Numbered from the stretch's first letter, positions 15,033 to 23,476 are shown. The stretch: 32,967 bases of DNA from Elusimicrobia bacterium RIFCSPLOWO2_01_FULL_59_12 (GCA_001800075.1 MGUR01000014.1:18034-51000), one strand, 5' to 3'. Translations and numbers: made by a program. Notes: generated from the letters alone by a model not told the origin.

Positions 15033-16243
15033 GACAGACGTATGCATCGTCGGGGCACGCCTACGTGATCCTCGGCGCCGGCAAGCAGGGCGTCGCGGCG
15101 GCGTATGATGTGATTCAGCATGGCCAGGCCGCGCGGGTCACATTGGCCGACAATTCGCTTCCCTTTGCCTGCGCCGCAATCAAGAAGCTGAAGCGGATTG
15201 CAGCCGCGCCTATTCAGAAGCATCAAATCACGTTAATGGCCGTGTCCGTGGACGCCCGTAAAGAATCCGATTTGCGCCGCGTCATCGGAGGACACGATGC
15301 GGCGTTGAGCGCGCTGCCTTACTACCTCAACCCGGCGGTCGCCCGCGCGGCGGTTGCGGAAAAAGTGCACTATTGCGATCTGGGCGGCTATTTCGAGGCG
15401 ACCCGGGAGATCATGAAGCTCCACGCGAGCGCCCGCAGGGCGGGCGTGACGCTGGTCCCGGACTGCGGCGTGGCTCCCGGGATGTGCAACAGTTTGGCGG
15501 TCAGCGGCATGGAACACATGACCCGGGTCCGCGACGTGCGCATTTATTGCGGCGGTCTTCCGCTGAAACCCCGCCCGCCCCTGGATTACAAAGTCGTTTT
15601 CAATTTGGAGGGGGTTCTCGGGAACTATTTCGGGAAATCCTATGTCCTTCGCAACGGGAAGGTTCAGCGGGTGCCGTCGTTCTCGGGGCGTGAAGAGATT
15701 TCGTTCGGCCGGTTCGGGACACTGGAAGCGGTCACCACCGGCGGGGCAACGTCCACCTGCCCCTGGACCTTCCGTAAGACGCTCCGCAATTATGACTACA
15801 AGACGTTGCGGTACCCCGGCCACTATGACAAAATCCAGTTCTTGAAGGATTTGGGCCTGCTCGAAACGTCTCACGTGCGCGTGAATGGCTACCGGATCGT
15901 TCCCCGGGAGGTGTTTGTGGCGGTGATCGGCCCGCGGCTGGCATTTCCCAGGGATCGCGATTTGTTGATCCAGCGCGTCGTTGTGTATGGCGAGTTGAAG
16001 GGGAAAAAAACGGAAGTGACGTATGATGTTCTCGATACCGGCGACGCCCGGACCGGGTTCACCGCGATGCAGCGCACGACAGGCTTTTCGGCGGCGATTA
16101 TTTTGGAGATGCTGGCCCAGGGCCATATTCTTCAGAAGGGATTTGTCCCCGTGGAAAAAGCGGTTCCCGGGTACGTGTTTCTCAAAGAGATTCGGAAGCG
16201 GGGAATTGATGTGAAGGAAAGGATCCGCATAGAGCAAAAATGA
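15026..16243 (+). CDS. lysine 6-dehydrogenase-like protein (saccharopine dehydrogenase family)
   Basis: Most like lysine 6-dehydrogenases, which oxidise the epsilon-amino group of lysine with NAD to give allysine (cyclising to piperideine-6-carboxylate) and ammonia. The 405-residue product starts with the Rossmann motif VILGAGKQGVAAA. It then shows VHYCDLGGYFEATREIM, the hallmark LVPDCGVAPGMCNSLA, YCGGLPLKPRPPLDYKVVF with NLEGVLGNYF, and FGTLEAVTTGGATSTCPWTF, followed by YKTLRYPGHYDKIQFLKDL. These segments agree closely with known bacterial lysine 6-dehydrogenases from memory. A saccharopine reductase-type role is the main alternative. The ATG at 15026 precedes the nucleotide motif by about 12 residues. 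The stop overlaps the aldehyde dehydrogenase gene (ATGA), and the downstream genes support lysine breakdown. Confidence 0.82.
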   Translation: MSRQTYASSGHAYVILGAGKQGVAAAYDVIQHGQAARVTLADNSLPFACAAIKKLKRIAAAPIQKHQITLMAVSVDARKESDLRRVIGGHDAALSALPYYLNPAVARAAVAEKVHYCDLGGYFEATREIMKLHASARRAGVTLVPDCGVAPGMCNSLAVSGMEHMTRVRDVRIYCGGLPLKPRPPLDYKVVFNLEGVLGNYFGKSYVLRNGKVQRVPSFSGREEISFGRFGTLEAVTTGGATSTCPWTFRKTLRNYDYKTLRYPGHYDKIQFLKDLGLLETSHVRVNGYRIVPREVFVAVIGPRLAFPRDRDLLIQRVVVYGELKGKKTEVTYDVLDTGDARTGFTAMQRTTGFSAAIILEMLAQGHILQKGFVPVEKAVPGYVFLKEIRKRGIDVKERIRIEQK

Positions 16244-17766
16244 AGAAATCGCTTTTGCAGTCCAGCAGACCCAAACTCCACAGCCATTTTATCAACGGCC
16301 GCTGGGGCCAGACGGCCCCCAACGGCAAATCCTTTGAAAACCGGGACCCCGCCAACGGCCAGCTGTTGAGCGTCTATCCCGAAGCCACCCGGCGGGACGT
16401 GGAGGACGCGGTGGCGGCGGCGCGCAAAGCCTTTGGAATGTGGCGTCAAGTTCCGGTCGCCAAACGCGGGGAGATCCTGCTCAAGGCCATGCGGTTCTTG
16501 GAGGAACGCAAAGAACCTTACGCGCATGCGATGACGCGCGAAATGGGCAAAGTCCTTTCCGAGACGCGCGGCGACGTCCAGGAGGCGGTGGACACCGCGT
16601 TTTATTATGCCGGCGAAGGCCGGCGGCTCTTCGGCCAGACGACCCCCTCCGAGCTGACAGACAAATTCGCCATGTCGGTGCGCGCGCCGGTCGGCGTCTG
16701 CGCGCTGATCACCCCTTGGAATTTCCCCATGGCGATTCCTTCCTGGAAAATATTGCCGGCTCTGCTTTGCGGGAACACGGTCATTCTTAAGCCCTCCTCG
16801 TTTACCCCGGATTCCGCCCGCCATTTGGCGGAGGCGCTGCAAGAAGCCGGCGTGCCCGATGGGGTGATGAATCTGCTTTACGGCAGCGGGGCGGCGGTGG
16901 GGATCTGGCTGACGGAGCATCCCGGGATCGACCTGGTGTCTTTTACCGGGTCCTCGTTGACAGGGTCCAAAGTCGGAGAGACGTGCGGCCGGATATTCAA
17001 GAAATGCAGTCTGGAGATGGGAGGCAAGAACGCCCAGATCGTCATGGACGACGCCGATCTTTCGCTGGCGCTGGAAGGGGCCCTTTGGGGCGCGTTCGGA
17101 ACCACCGGCCAGCGCTGCACCGCGACCAGCCGCCTGATTGTCCACGAAAGGGTCTTCAAGGAATTTTCCGAACACCTGGTGGCCCGGGCGGAGTCGCTTC
17201 GCGTGGGGAATGGCCTGGACCCGAAGGTCCAGATGGGCCCGCTCATCAATGACGCGCAGCGCGCCAAAGTTCACCAGTATGTTCAGGTTGGCAAAAACAA
17301 GGACGGCGCCACGCTTTTGACCGGGGGTCAGATCCTCTGCAAGGGGGACTTTGAGAACGGATTTTTCTACGCGCCGACGATTTTCCACGGCGATACGGGC
17401 ATGACCATCGCGCAGGAGGAGATATTCGGCCCGGTGACGGTTCTGATCAGGGTGAAATCCTTCGACGAAGCGATTCAGGTGCTCAATGACAGCGTCTACG
17501 GCCTTTCGGGGTCCATTTACACCCAGGACGTTAACCGGGTGATGCGCGCGATCCGCGATATGCAGACCGGGATCACCTACGTCAACGCGCCGACGATCGG
17601 GGCGGAGGTCCACCTTCCCTTCGGAGGCGTGAAGCGTACCGGAAACGGCCACCGCGAAGCGGGCGCGCAGGCGCTCGATATTTTTTCGGAATGGAAAGCC
17701 GTCTACATCGATTATTCGGGCAAACTGCAGAGGGCCCAGATCGACACGCATGGGTCCGAGGCGTAA
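16240..17766 (+). CDS. NAD(P)-dependent aldehyde dehydrogenase, probable 2-aminoadipate semialdehyde dehydrogenase
   Basis: A 508-residue ALDH-superfamily enzyme that oxidises an aldehyde to the acid. The family core is complete: PWNFPMAIPSWKILPAL (oxyanion-hole Asn), LKPSSFTPDSA (cofactor-binding), the FTGSSLTGSKVGE nucleotide-binding turn, the general base Glu259 in LEMGGKN, and the nucleophile Cys293 in GQRCTA. EIFGPVTVLI and the C-terminal LPFGGVKRTGNG follow. The substrate is not set by the motifs. Because the gene overlaps the lysine 6-dehydrogenase gene by four bases and precedes a DUF1338 gene, I infer that it takes allysine/2-aminoadipate semialdehyde to 2-aminoadipate. Succinate- or glutarate-semialdehyde is the chief alternative substrate. 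No regulatory element separates it from its neighbours. Confidence 0.88.
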   Translation: MKKSLLQSSRPKLHSHFINGRWGQTAPNGKSFENRDPANGQLLSVYPEATRRDVEDAVAAARKAFGMWRQVPVAKRGEILLKAMRFLEERKEPYAHAMTREMGKVLSETRGDVQEAVDTAFYYAGEGRRLFGQTTPSELTDKFAMSVRAPVGVCALITPWNFPMAIPSWKILPALLCGNTVILKPSSFTPDSARHLAEALQEAGVPDGVMNLLYGSGAAVGIWLTEHPGIDLVSFTGSSLTGSKVGETCGRIFKKCSLEMGGKNAQIVMDDADLSLALEGALWGAFGTTGQRCTATSRLIVHERVFKEFSEHLVARAESLRVGNGLDPKVQMGPLINDAQRAKVHQYVQVGKNKDGATLLTGGQILCKGDFENGFFYAPTIFHGDTGMTIAQEEIFGPVTVLIRVKSFDEAIQVLNDSVYGLSGSIYTQDVNRVMRAIRDMQTGITYVNAPTIGAEVHLPFGGVKRTGNGHREAGAQALDIFSEWKAVYIDYSGKLQRAQIDTHGSEA

Positions 17767-17779
17767 GAAGGAGACCGCC

Positions 17780-18727
17780 ATGGCCTTGCAAGCGCCGCAC
17801 CAGCAGATCAGCGTCCAGAGCGACAAGGAAAGTTTCCTCGTCCGGTTGTTCGATACCCTGTACGCGCGGTACCGCGAACGGATGGCGTACGTCCGGATGT
17901 ACGAAGAGCTTGTGATGTCCAACGGCGGGACATTCGTCAACGACCACATCGCCTTCCGCACGCTGGCGGCCGAAAAACCCGCGCTGGGCATTTTCATGAT
18001 TTCGCGCATTTTCGAGGCGCTCGGCTACAGCTCGGCCGCCTGCTACGAATTTCCGGACAAACATTTCAGCTCGATCCACTACCAGCATCCGAACCCGCAG
18101 TTTCCCAAGCTGTTCATCACCCAGCTAAAAACCTGGGAACTCTCACAACGGGCCAGGGCCCTCCTTCAGAAATCCCTGAAAACCCACCTGCCGCACCTGT
18201 CCGATGCGAATATCGCCAGTCTGTACAACCTGGACAAGGCGTCGCAGGCGGAACGGACCCGATTGCTCCGGCTGATGGTGCGCTATTTTGAGGAATTGCC
18301 CTGGGAATTGCCGCAGAAGAAAGACGTCCAGGAGCTGGATCAGGAAAGCCAGTTCGCGGCCTGGGTCCTGGTCAATGGGTACGACGTCAACCACTTCACG
18401 GCGTCAATCAATTCTCACGGCGCGGACGCGCTGGCGGATATCGATAAAACGGTGGCCGCGATGCGCCGGGCGGGAATTCCGATGAAGCCGGAGATTGAAG
18501 GCGAGCCGGGAACCCAGCTGCGCCAGAGCTCCACCGAAGCGGTGGTCATCCCCGTGCCGGTGCGCGACGGGGTGCGAACCGCGGAAATCCCCTGGACCTA
18601 CGCGTATTTCGAGATTGCCGAGCGGCCGCTCATGAAAAATCCCATGACCGGCAAGATGGAGCGTTTCGAAGGATTCCTCGGCGGCCAGGCCGCCAACCTC
18701 TTCGAAATGACCAAACTGAAGCACTAG
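17780..18727 (+). CDS. DUF1338 / HglS-type 2-oxoadipate dioxygenase/decarboxylase
   Basis: DUF1338 enzymes such as Pseudomonas HglS are Fe(II)-dependent and convert 2-oxoadipate plus O2 to D-2-hydroxyglutarate and CO2. The 315-residue product keeps the expected metal triad: His56 in NDHIAFRTL, His205 in VNGYDVNHFTASI and Glu278 in TYAYFEIAERP. Arg60 is in the position proposed for substrate binding. The family-like ending KMERFEGFLGGQAANLFEMT is present. The start is ATG 17780, with AAGGAG at 17768-17773 and six-base spacing; an upstream in-frame start at 17750 inside the ALDH gene is rejected. It follows the ALDH stop by 13 bases. The missing step, transamination of 2-aminoadipate to 2-oxoadipate, must be encoded elsewhere. 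The enzyme implies that oxygen is available to the organism. Confidence 0.85.
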   Translation: MALQAPHQQISVQSDKESFLVRLFDTLYARYRERMAYVRMYEELVMSNGGTFVNDHIAFRTLAAEKPALGIFMISRIFEALGYSSAACYEFPDKHFSSIHYQHPNPQFPKLFITQLKTWELSQRARALLQKSLKTHLPHLSDANIASLYNLDKASQAERTRLLRLMVRYFEELPWELPQKKDVQELDQESQFAAWVLVNGYDVNHFTASINSHGADALADIDKTVAAMRRAGIPMKPEIEGEPGTQLRQSSTEAVVIPVPVRDGVRTAEIPWTYAYFEIAERPLMKNPMTGKMERFEGFLGGQAANLFEMTKLKH

Positions 18728-18732
18728 ATGAC

Positions 18733-18786
18733 GGAAGATGGAGAAGGGTCCAGGTTTTCTTAATTAAAAAACCTTGACCATCTTCC
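18733..18786. repeat. inverted repeat with word-like arms, after the DUF1338 gene
   Basis: GGAAGATGG (18733-18741) pairs with CCATCTTCC (18778-18786), and GGTCCAGGTTTT (18747-18758) with AAAACCTTGACC (18768-18779, one mismatch). The loop is AT-rich (CTTAATTAA). Its core resembles 4821-4900. It starts six bases after the stop codon. Confidence 0.75.
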
Positions 18787-18822
18787 ACCCTCCGACTAAC
18801 CACTCCCTAATTTTTAGGCGTC

Positions 18823-18890
18823 AAAAAACCCCGATCCTCGCCGCACTTCGGGCGAGCCCGCCGGTTGAGTGGCGGGTCTCGGGGTTTTTT
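18823..18890. terminator. bidirectional terminator folding as a three-way junction
   Basis: The outer 12-bp perfect stem AAAAAACCCCGA/TCGGGGTTTTTT (18823-18834 and 18879-18890) gives T runs on both strands. It can therefore end both the plus-strand lysine operon and the minus-strand cold-shock gene. The loop holds two further 6-bp hairpins, CTCGCC/GGCGAG (18837-18856) and CCCGCC/GGCGGG (18857-18876), which look like an inserted palindromic repeat. Confidence 0.85.
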
Positions 18891-18917
18891 GGATGCTTCG
18901 TGATGCCGGAAAGCGGA

Positions 18918-19124
18918 TTAAGCTTTACGGACGTTAGCCGCTTTAGGGCCTTTATCGGACGGCACTACGTCGAACTCTACCGTGTCGTTCTCCGCGAGGC
19001 TTTTGAAGCCCTCTCCCTGAATGGCGGAGAAATGCACGAAGACATCCGGTGAACCATCTTCCGGCGTGATGAAGCCAAATCCTTTGGCATCATTGAACCA
19101 CTTTACTTTTCCTTTTGTAGCCAC
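18918..19124 (-). CDS. cold-shock domain protein
   Basis: A single cold-shock domain of 68 residues, a small five-stranded OB-fold that binds single-stranded RNA and DNA and melts RNA structure. It is complete: MATKGKVKWFNDAKGFGFITPEDG with RNP1 KGFGFI, then DVFVHFSAI with RNP2 VFVHF, GFKSLAENDTVEFDV and the ending KGPKAANVRKA. It is one of only two minus-strand genes in the window. Its promoter probably lies at 19200-19227, giving a leader of about 70 bases with a small GC hairpin (GCCCT/AGGGC near 19171-19185); structured leaders are typical of cold-shock genes. Its 3' end faces the shared terminator. Which Csp paralogue it is, and whether it is cold-induced, cannot be told. Confidence 0.96.
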   Translation of the reverse strand: MATKGKVKWFNDAKGFGFITPEDGSPDVFVHFSAIQGEGFKSLAENDTVEFDVVPSDKGPKAANVRKA

Positions 19125-19199
19125 TGTTGTGTATACCTCTACTCTTTTGATGATCCCCGCTGCATTGGGGGCCCTCCCCGAGGGCAGGGCACGACTAGG

Positions 19200-19227
19200 A
19201 TACTACATTCCGGACAATTGCAATCAA
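19200..19227 (-). promoter_or_regulatory. candidate promoter of the cold-shock gene
   Basis: Reading the minus strand: TTGATT (19227-19222), 16 bases, then TAGTAT (19205-19200). This is 4 of 6 and 4 of 6 to sigma-70 consensus, placed about 75 bases before the start codon. It lies in the gap shared with the divergent helicase gene. Confidence 0.4.
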
Positions 19228-19252
19228 GAAAAAAAGAATAGAATGAACGCTC

Positions 19253-21169
19253 GTGAAACCGACGCCCCCCCCTGACTATTTCGAGAATCTCCTGGATCTC
19301 ATCGAGATCGAACGCGACGCCGAGCGGGCCGAGAACGAGCGGAAGCTGGATTTAATGCCCGTCCAGATGCGCGAGACGCTTGGGAAGACGGTCACGCGGC
19401 TGGTATTGGCGCGGGAGGATTTTGGCGTGGGGGGGCACCCCCTCTGGATCCTGTCCCGGCCCTCCCATGGCGAGGAATACTCTCCGTTCCAGGCGCTCAA
19501 CCAGGGGGATTTGGTGGCTCTTTCCTTTAATGACACCCCGGGAGCCCCCCGGGTTAAGGGCACGCTTTATGATATAGACGAATTCGAAATCACGGTGGCG
19601 CTGGACGGCAGCCCCGAAACGCCGCCCAAAGGCCGCTGTCAGTTGGATGTCCTGGGCAGCGAGGCGACCTACAAGCGCATGAAAAAAGCGCTGGTCAACG
19701 TCCAGAAGGCCGAAAAGAAGAGCGTCGCGCATCTTCGGGACATCTTCATGGGGAAAAAAGAAGTCAGTTTTGAGGCGCTGGAAGAACCCCTCTCGTACCA
19801 GAACAATAAATTAAACAAGTACCAAAAACAGGCTGTCGAGAAAGCATTAGAGGCCAAGGACGTCGCTCTGGTCCACGGCCCGCCCGGCACGGGGAAAACC
19901 ACGGTCCTGGTGGAGATCATTCGGCAATCGGTGGTCCGGGGGGCTCGCGTACTGGCCTCCGCGCCGAGCAACATCGCCGTCGATAATCTGCTTGAAAAAC
20001 TTCTCGACACGGGCCTGCGGGTGGTGCGGATGGGGCACCCGGCGCGGATCCTGGACTCCCTGCGGCATGCGACACTCTCCGCCCAGGTGGCGGAACATTA
20101 CGATCAGTCGTCGATTCGCGAATTGGACCAGGAGCGGGAACGTCTCTTGAAGCAGCGGGCGCGGGCGGAAAGCCGGGGACGGGGGTTGGCCTGGGAGGAA
20201 CGTCACAGCTACCAGACGGCCGTTCAAAAACTCTGGCAGGCGGCGCGCGACCGGGAGTACGCCCTGGGCCGGGAAATCCTCGCCCAGGCCGATGTCGTCT
20301 TAGTGACGCACGGCGGGATCGCCAAACCCATTTTGAAAAAGCCGTTTGATCTGTTGATCATGGATGAAGCGTCCCAGGCCACCGAGCCCTTGTCCTGGGT
20401 TCCCATCACCCAGACCAAAAAAGTGGTTTTTGCCGGCGACCCGCTTCAGCTCCCGCCGACGATTTATTCGGACGACGCGAAGAAACGCGGGTTGGGGACC
20501 ACGCTATTCGAGCGGCTTCAGAAAATTTTGCCGGAAAAGGCCCAGACGCTTTTGCGGATCCAGTACCGGATGCACGAAACGATCATGGGGTTTTCCTCCC
20601 AGCAGTTTTATAAAGGGGCTCTCGAGGCGGATGCGTCGGTGCGCGCGCACACCGCGTCGGACTTGCCGCATGTCAAAGACGCCCCGCTGCTTAAGGAGCC
20701 GCTCGTTTATATCGATACGGCCGGGTCCGGTTATGAAGAGCGCTGGAATGATCTGTTGGAGAGTCGGGAGAATGAAGGAGAAGCTCGGCTGGCGCTGCAG
20801 TTGAGTGGAGAATTGCGGGAGAACGGACTGCCGGCCAAGTCCATTGGGATTCTCACACCGTATGTCGCGCAAGTCCGATTGCTCAAATCCTTGAGCAAGG
20901 ACCGGACCCTCGAAATCGGCAGCATCGATGGTTTTCAGGGACGGGAAAAGGAGGCGATCCTGCTTTCCTTGGTGCGAAGCAATCCGCAAGGGGAGGTCGG
21001 TTTCCTGGAGGATATCCGGCGCATGAACGTGGCGATGACCCGGGCCCGGCGCCTCCTGATCGTGATCGGCGATTCCGCGACCCTCTCCCGCCACCCGTTT
21101 TATCTCCAGTTCATTGAGTACGCCGAAAAACACAAAGCCCACCGCAGCGCCTGGGAGTGGATTTCTTGA
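19253..21169 (+). CDS. UPF1/IGHMBP2-like superfamily 1B DNA/RNA helicase
   Basis: ATP-driven 5'-3' helicase of the SF1B UPF1-like group, 638 residues. Motifs in order: Q motif LNKYQKQAVEKAL; Walker A GPPGTGKT (Lys215); Ia ASAPSNIAVDNLLEKL; a 1B-type insert rich in Arg/Glu (about 275-330); Walker B LLIMDEASQATEP; III AGDPLQLPPT; IV RIQYRMHETIMGFSSQQFY; V SIDGFQGREKEAILLSLVRSN; VI NVAMTRARRLLIVIGD. The N-terminal 180 residues include the beta-barrel region usual in IGHMBP2-type proteins (QGDLVALSFNDTPG). The start is GTG 19253, with no clear ribosome site. Bacterial members are widespread but their role is mostly unknown; repair or RNA processing are possibilities. It is divergent from the cold-shock gene. 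Confidence 0.92.
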   Translation: MKPTPPPDYFENLLDLIEIERDAERAENERKLDLMPVQMRETLGKTVTRLVLAREDFGVGGHPLWILSRPSHGEEYSPFQALNQGDLVALSFNDTPGAPRVKGTLYDIDEFEITVALDGSPETPPKGRCQLDVLGSEATYKRMKKALVNVQKAEKKSVAHLRDIFMGKKEVSFEALEEPLSYQNNKLNKYQKQAVEKALEAKDVALVHGPPGTGKTTVLVEIIRQSVVRGARVLASAPSNIAVDNLLEKLLDTGLRVVRMGHPARILDSLRHATLSAQVAEHYDQSSIRELDQERERLLKQRARAESRGRGLAWEERHSYQTAVQKLWQAARDREYALGREILAQADVVLVTHGGIAKPILKKPFDLLIMDEASQATEPLSWVPITQTKKVVFAGDPLQLPPTIYSDDAKKRGLGTTLFERLQKILPEKAQTLLRIQYRMHETIMGFSSQQFYKGALEADASVRAHTASDLPHVKDAPLLKEPLVYIDTAGSGYEERWNDLLESRENEGEARLALQLSGELRENGLPAKSIGILTPYVAQVRLLKSLSKDRTLEIGSIDGFQGREKEAILLSLVRSNPQGEVGFLEDIRRMNVAMTRARRLLIVIGDSATLSRHPFYLQFIEYAEKHKAHRSAWEWIS

Positions 21170-21251
21170 CCGTAAGATGGATTTCTTGTAGACTCACGCC
21201 AGGTTTTGTTTTTATCCCTAATTCCTTGCTTAGACGATAACCTGTAGCCCG

Positions 21252-21818
21252 ATGGCAGACACACCCATACCGCCCGCACAGCCTGCGACTCCCTCTCCGG
21301 CCCCAAGCGCCGCGCCCGTCACGGCTCCGCCCGCCGGGGTCTCTCAAGACATGTCTCGCCGTTCATTCCTGAAATTGGGCTGGGCGGCCTTTCTAGGTTT
21401 TCTGGCGTCCAGCGCGGGCGCCACGTTAAAATTCATCTTCCCGAACGTCCTCTACGAGCCGCCGGAAACGTTTAAAGCAGGCCGGCCGGAAGACTACGCC
21501 ATCGGCGTGAGCCTTCGCTGGGCCAAGGAGCAGCGCGTCTGGATGGTTCGCGACGAGCACGGCATCTATGCGATGTGGGCGCGGTGCACGCACTTGGGCT
21601 GCACCCCGAACTGGTTTCAGGCTGAAAACCGCTTCCGGTGCCCCTGTCACGGGTCTAATTTCTCCACGGTGGGTGATGTGATCGCCGGCCCCGCGCCGAG
21701 GCCGCTGTACCGCTGCGGGATCCAGCGGCTTCCTTCCGGCGAGCTCCTGGTGGACAAAAGTATTCTGGAAGGACGGCCCGGGCTCCGTGAGAAACCGCAA
21801 TTTTTCGTCGCCGTCTGA
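21252..21818 (+). CDS. Rieske iron-sulphur protein of a bc-type complex
   Basis: Carries electrons from quinol bound to cytochrome b to the c-type cytochromes, on the outer face of the inner membrane. The 188-residue product has a Pro/Ala-rich cytoplasmic N-terminus and a Tat-type signal-anchor, SRRSFLKLGWAAFLGFLAS (about 35-53). The [2Fe-2S] domain has box I C112-THLGC117 (ligands Cys112 and His114) and box II C130-PCH133 (Cys130 and His133), with Cys117 and Cys132 as the stabilising disulphide. The Pro loop GPAPRPLY is present. The Tat motif is SRRSFLK. The stop overlaps the cytochrome b start (TGATG), as expected for petC-petB-like operons. It opens the respiratory block. Confidence 0.95.
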   Translation: MADTPIPPAQPATPSPAPSAAPVTAPPAGVSQDMSRRSFLKLGWAAFLGFLASSAGATLKFIFPNVLYEPPETFKAGRPEDYAIGVSLRWAKEQRVWMVRDEHGIYAMWARCTHLGCTPNWFQAENRFRCPCHGSNFSTVGDVIAGPAPRPLYRCGIQRLPSGELLVDKSILEGRPGLREKPQFFVAV

Positions 21819-23464
21819 TGAAACTCCCCCTGCCTCCCCTCCCCAGCGCGGAAGAACTCAGAAAGAAAATCATCGATTCGCAGATCTGGCGTTCCATGTT
21901 TCGCGGCGGCCTTTGGAAGGACACGCCGCGCGACCGCGCCCAGCACATCCTCGGCAACGTCTGGCTTCACCTGCACCCGTCCCGCGTCCGCAAGCACGGG
22001 CTCAAGTGGACGTATACGTTCGGGTTGGGGGGCCTTTCCTTCTTTCTCTTCCTGGTCCTGACGGTCACCGGCGTGCTCCTGATGTTCTACTACCGCCCCA
22101 CCGTGGAACTGGCTTACCGCGACATGAAGGATCTGGAATACGCCGTCAGCATGGGCAGTTTCCTCCGCGCCATGCACCGATGGTCCGCGCACGCCATGGT
22201 GCTGATCGTGATCCTGCACATGGCCCGGGTGTTCATGACCGGCTCCTACAAAAGCCCGCGCGAATTCAACTGGTCGGTCGGCGTGGTGCTTCTGACCCTG
22301 ACGCTCCTGCTCTCCTTCACCGGCTATCTGCTGCCCTGGGACCAGCTGGCGCTTTGGGCGGTCACGGTCGGGACCAACATGGGGGCCGCCACGCCGCTTC
22401 TGGGGGCCGAAGGGCCCTTCGCGATCCTGGGTCGGGGAAACGACGTCCGTTTTGTGCTGCTCGGCGGCAAGGCCGTGGGCGCCAATACGCTCCTGCGTTT
22501 TTATGTGCTGCATTGTGTGGCCCTGCCCCTGATCGCGGGCGCGCTGATGATCGTGCATTTCTGGCGCATCCGCAAAGACACCTTCTCCGGCCCGGTCATC
22601 AAACCCGAGCAGCTTCCGCATGATAAGGTCGACACCTGGCCGCATCTGATCGTCCGCGAATACATCGCGGCGCTTTTGTGCATGGTCGTCCTGTCCGCCT
22701 GGTCGCTCTGGATCAAAGCGCCGCTGGAGGAAATCGCCAACCCCACGGTGACCCCGAACCCCTCCAAGGCCCCGTGGTACTTCACGGGTCTCCAAGAATT
22801 GCTGGTCTATTTCGATCCCTGGATCGCCGGGGTTGTTCTCCCGACCCTGATCATCATCGGGCTGATGGCCATCCCTTATCTGGACCCGGACAAAAACCGG
22901 GGCGTGGGCTCCTACGCCTTCAAGGAACGGCCTTTCGCGCAGACATTTTTCGGGCTCGGCATGGCGATGTGGTTCATCCTGATCGCCATCGGATCCTTCC
23001 TGCGCGGCCCCAACTGGGACATCTACTGGCCGTGGGAAAGCTGGTCGGTCCACAAACCGCCGCCGCCCGCGACCTGGAGTCCTCCTTTGGTGTGGGGGGC
23101 CCTGTGCGTCGGCGCCTATTTCGCGCTGGGCATGATACTCCCGCGGCTGGGTAAACCTGATTTTGATTGGAAGAAAGCGCTTCGCAACGGCGCCGCGGCG
23201 GTCGTCGGGGCCTCCACCGTTCTCAAACTGGCCGCGGACCTTCGCTGGGCTCAGGCGGGCTGGCTGATATTCTTCGGTTACCTGTATTACGTGCTCGGGA
23301 TCCTGGTGCCGCGGAAGCACCTGGCCAATCTCGACAAGGTCCGGTATGCGGTCACGATGATGCTGGTCCTGCTCACGCTCGGCGTCCTGATGAAAATGGG
23401 CGTGCGGCTCGGGTTCGCCATCAAATATGTCCTGACCATTCCCCAGTTCAGCTTGAACATCTGA
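21818..23464 (+). CDS. fused b6-type cytochrome b
   Basis: The membrane quinol-oxidising subunit, 548 residues. The N-terminal half has the four-helix haem bundle. Haem ligands are His120 and His134 in MHRWSAHAMVLIVILHMARVFMTG (13 residues between), and the helix D pair in RFYVLHCVALPLIAGALMIVHFWRIRK (14 residues between). This spacing marks cytochrome b6 rather than mitochondrial-type b. The C-terminal half continues with a subunit IV-like region, fused rather than separate, plus extra helices to the end (about 400-540). The Qo motif normally reading PEWY is APWY (318-321), so the usual Glu is Pro. The LQELLVYFDPW segment after it is well conserved. It is coupled to the Rieske gene; the following cytochrome gene comes after a repeat. 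Confidence 0.92.
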   Translation: MKLPLPPLPSAEELRKKIIDSQIWRSMFRGGLWKDTPRDRAQHILGNVWLHLHPSRVRKHGLKWTYTFGLGGLSFFLFLVLTVTGVLLMFYYRPTVELAYRDMKDLEYAVSMGSFLRAMHRWSAHAMVLIVILHMARVFMTGSYKSPREFNWSVGVVLLTLTLLLSFTGYLLPWDQLALWAVTVGTNMGAATPLLGAEGPFAILGRGNDVRFVLLGGKAVGANTLLRFYVLHCVALPLIAGALMIVHFWRIRKDTFSGPVIKPEQLPHDKVDTWPHLIVREYIAALLCMVVLSAWSLWIKAPLEEIANPTVTPNPSKAPWYFTGLQELLVYFDPWIAGVVLPTLIIIGLMAIPYLDPDKNRGVGSYAFKERPFAQTFFGLGMAMWFILIAIGSFLRGPNWDIYWPWESWSVHKPPPPATWSPPLVWGALCVGAYFALGMILPRLGKPDFDWKKALRNGAAAVVGASTVLKLAADLRWAQAGWLIFFGYLYYVLGILVPRKHLANLDKVRYAVTMMLVLLTLGVLMKMGVRLGFAIKYVLTIPQFSLNI

Positions 23465-23476
23465 TGCGCTACCTTC

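Noticed and set aside
16132..18009. A 625-residue minus-strand open frame across the lysine genes
   Set aside because: It lies opposite three genes with intact catalytic motifs. Its composition is typical of an antisense frame.
13715..18727. The MFS gene as the lysine uptake transporter of the lysine operon
   Set aside because: Its sequence resembles the LplT branch rather than amino-acid permeases, and a repeat and a promoter-like gap separate it from the lysine genes.
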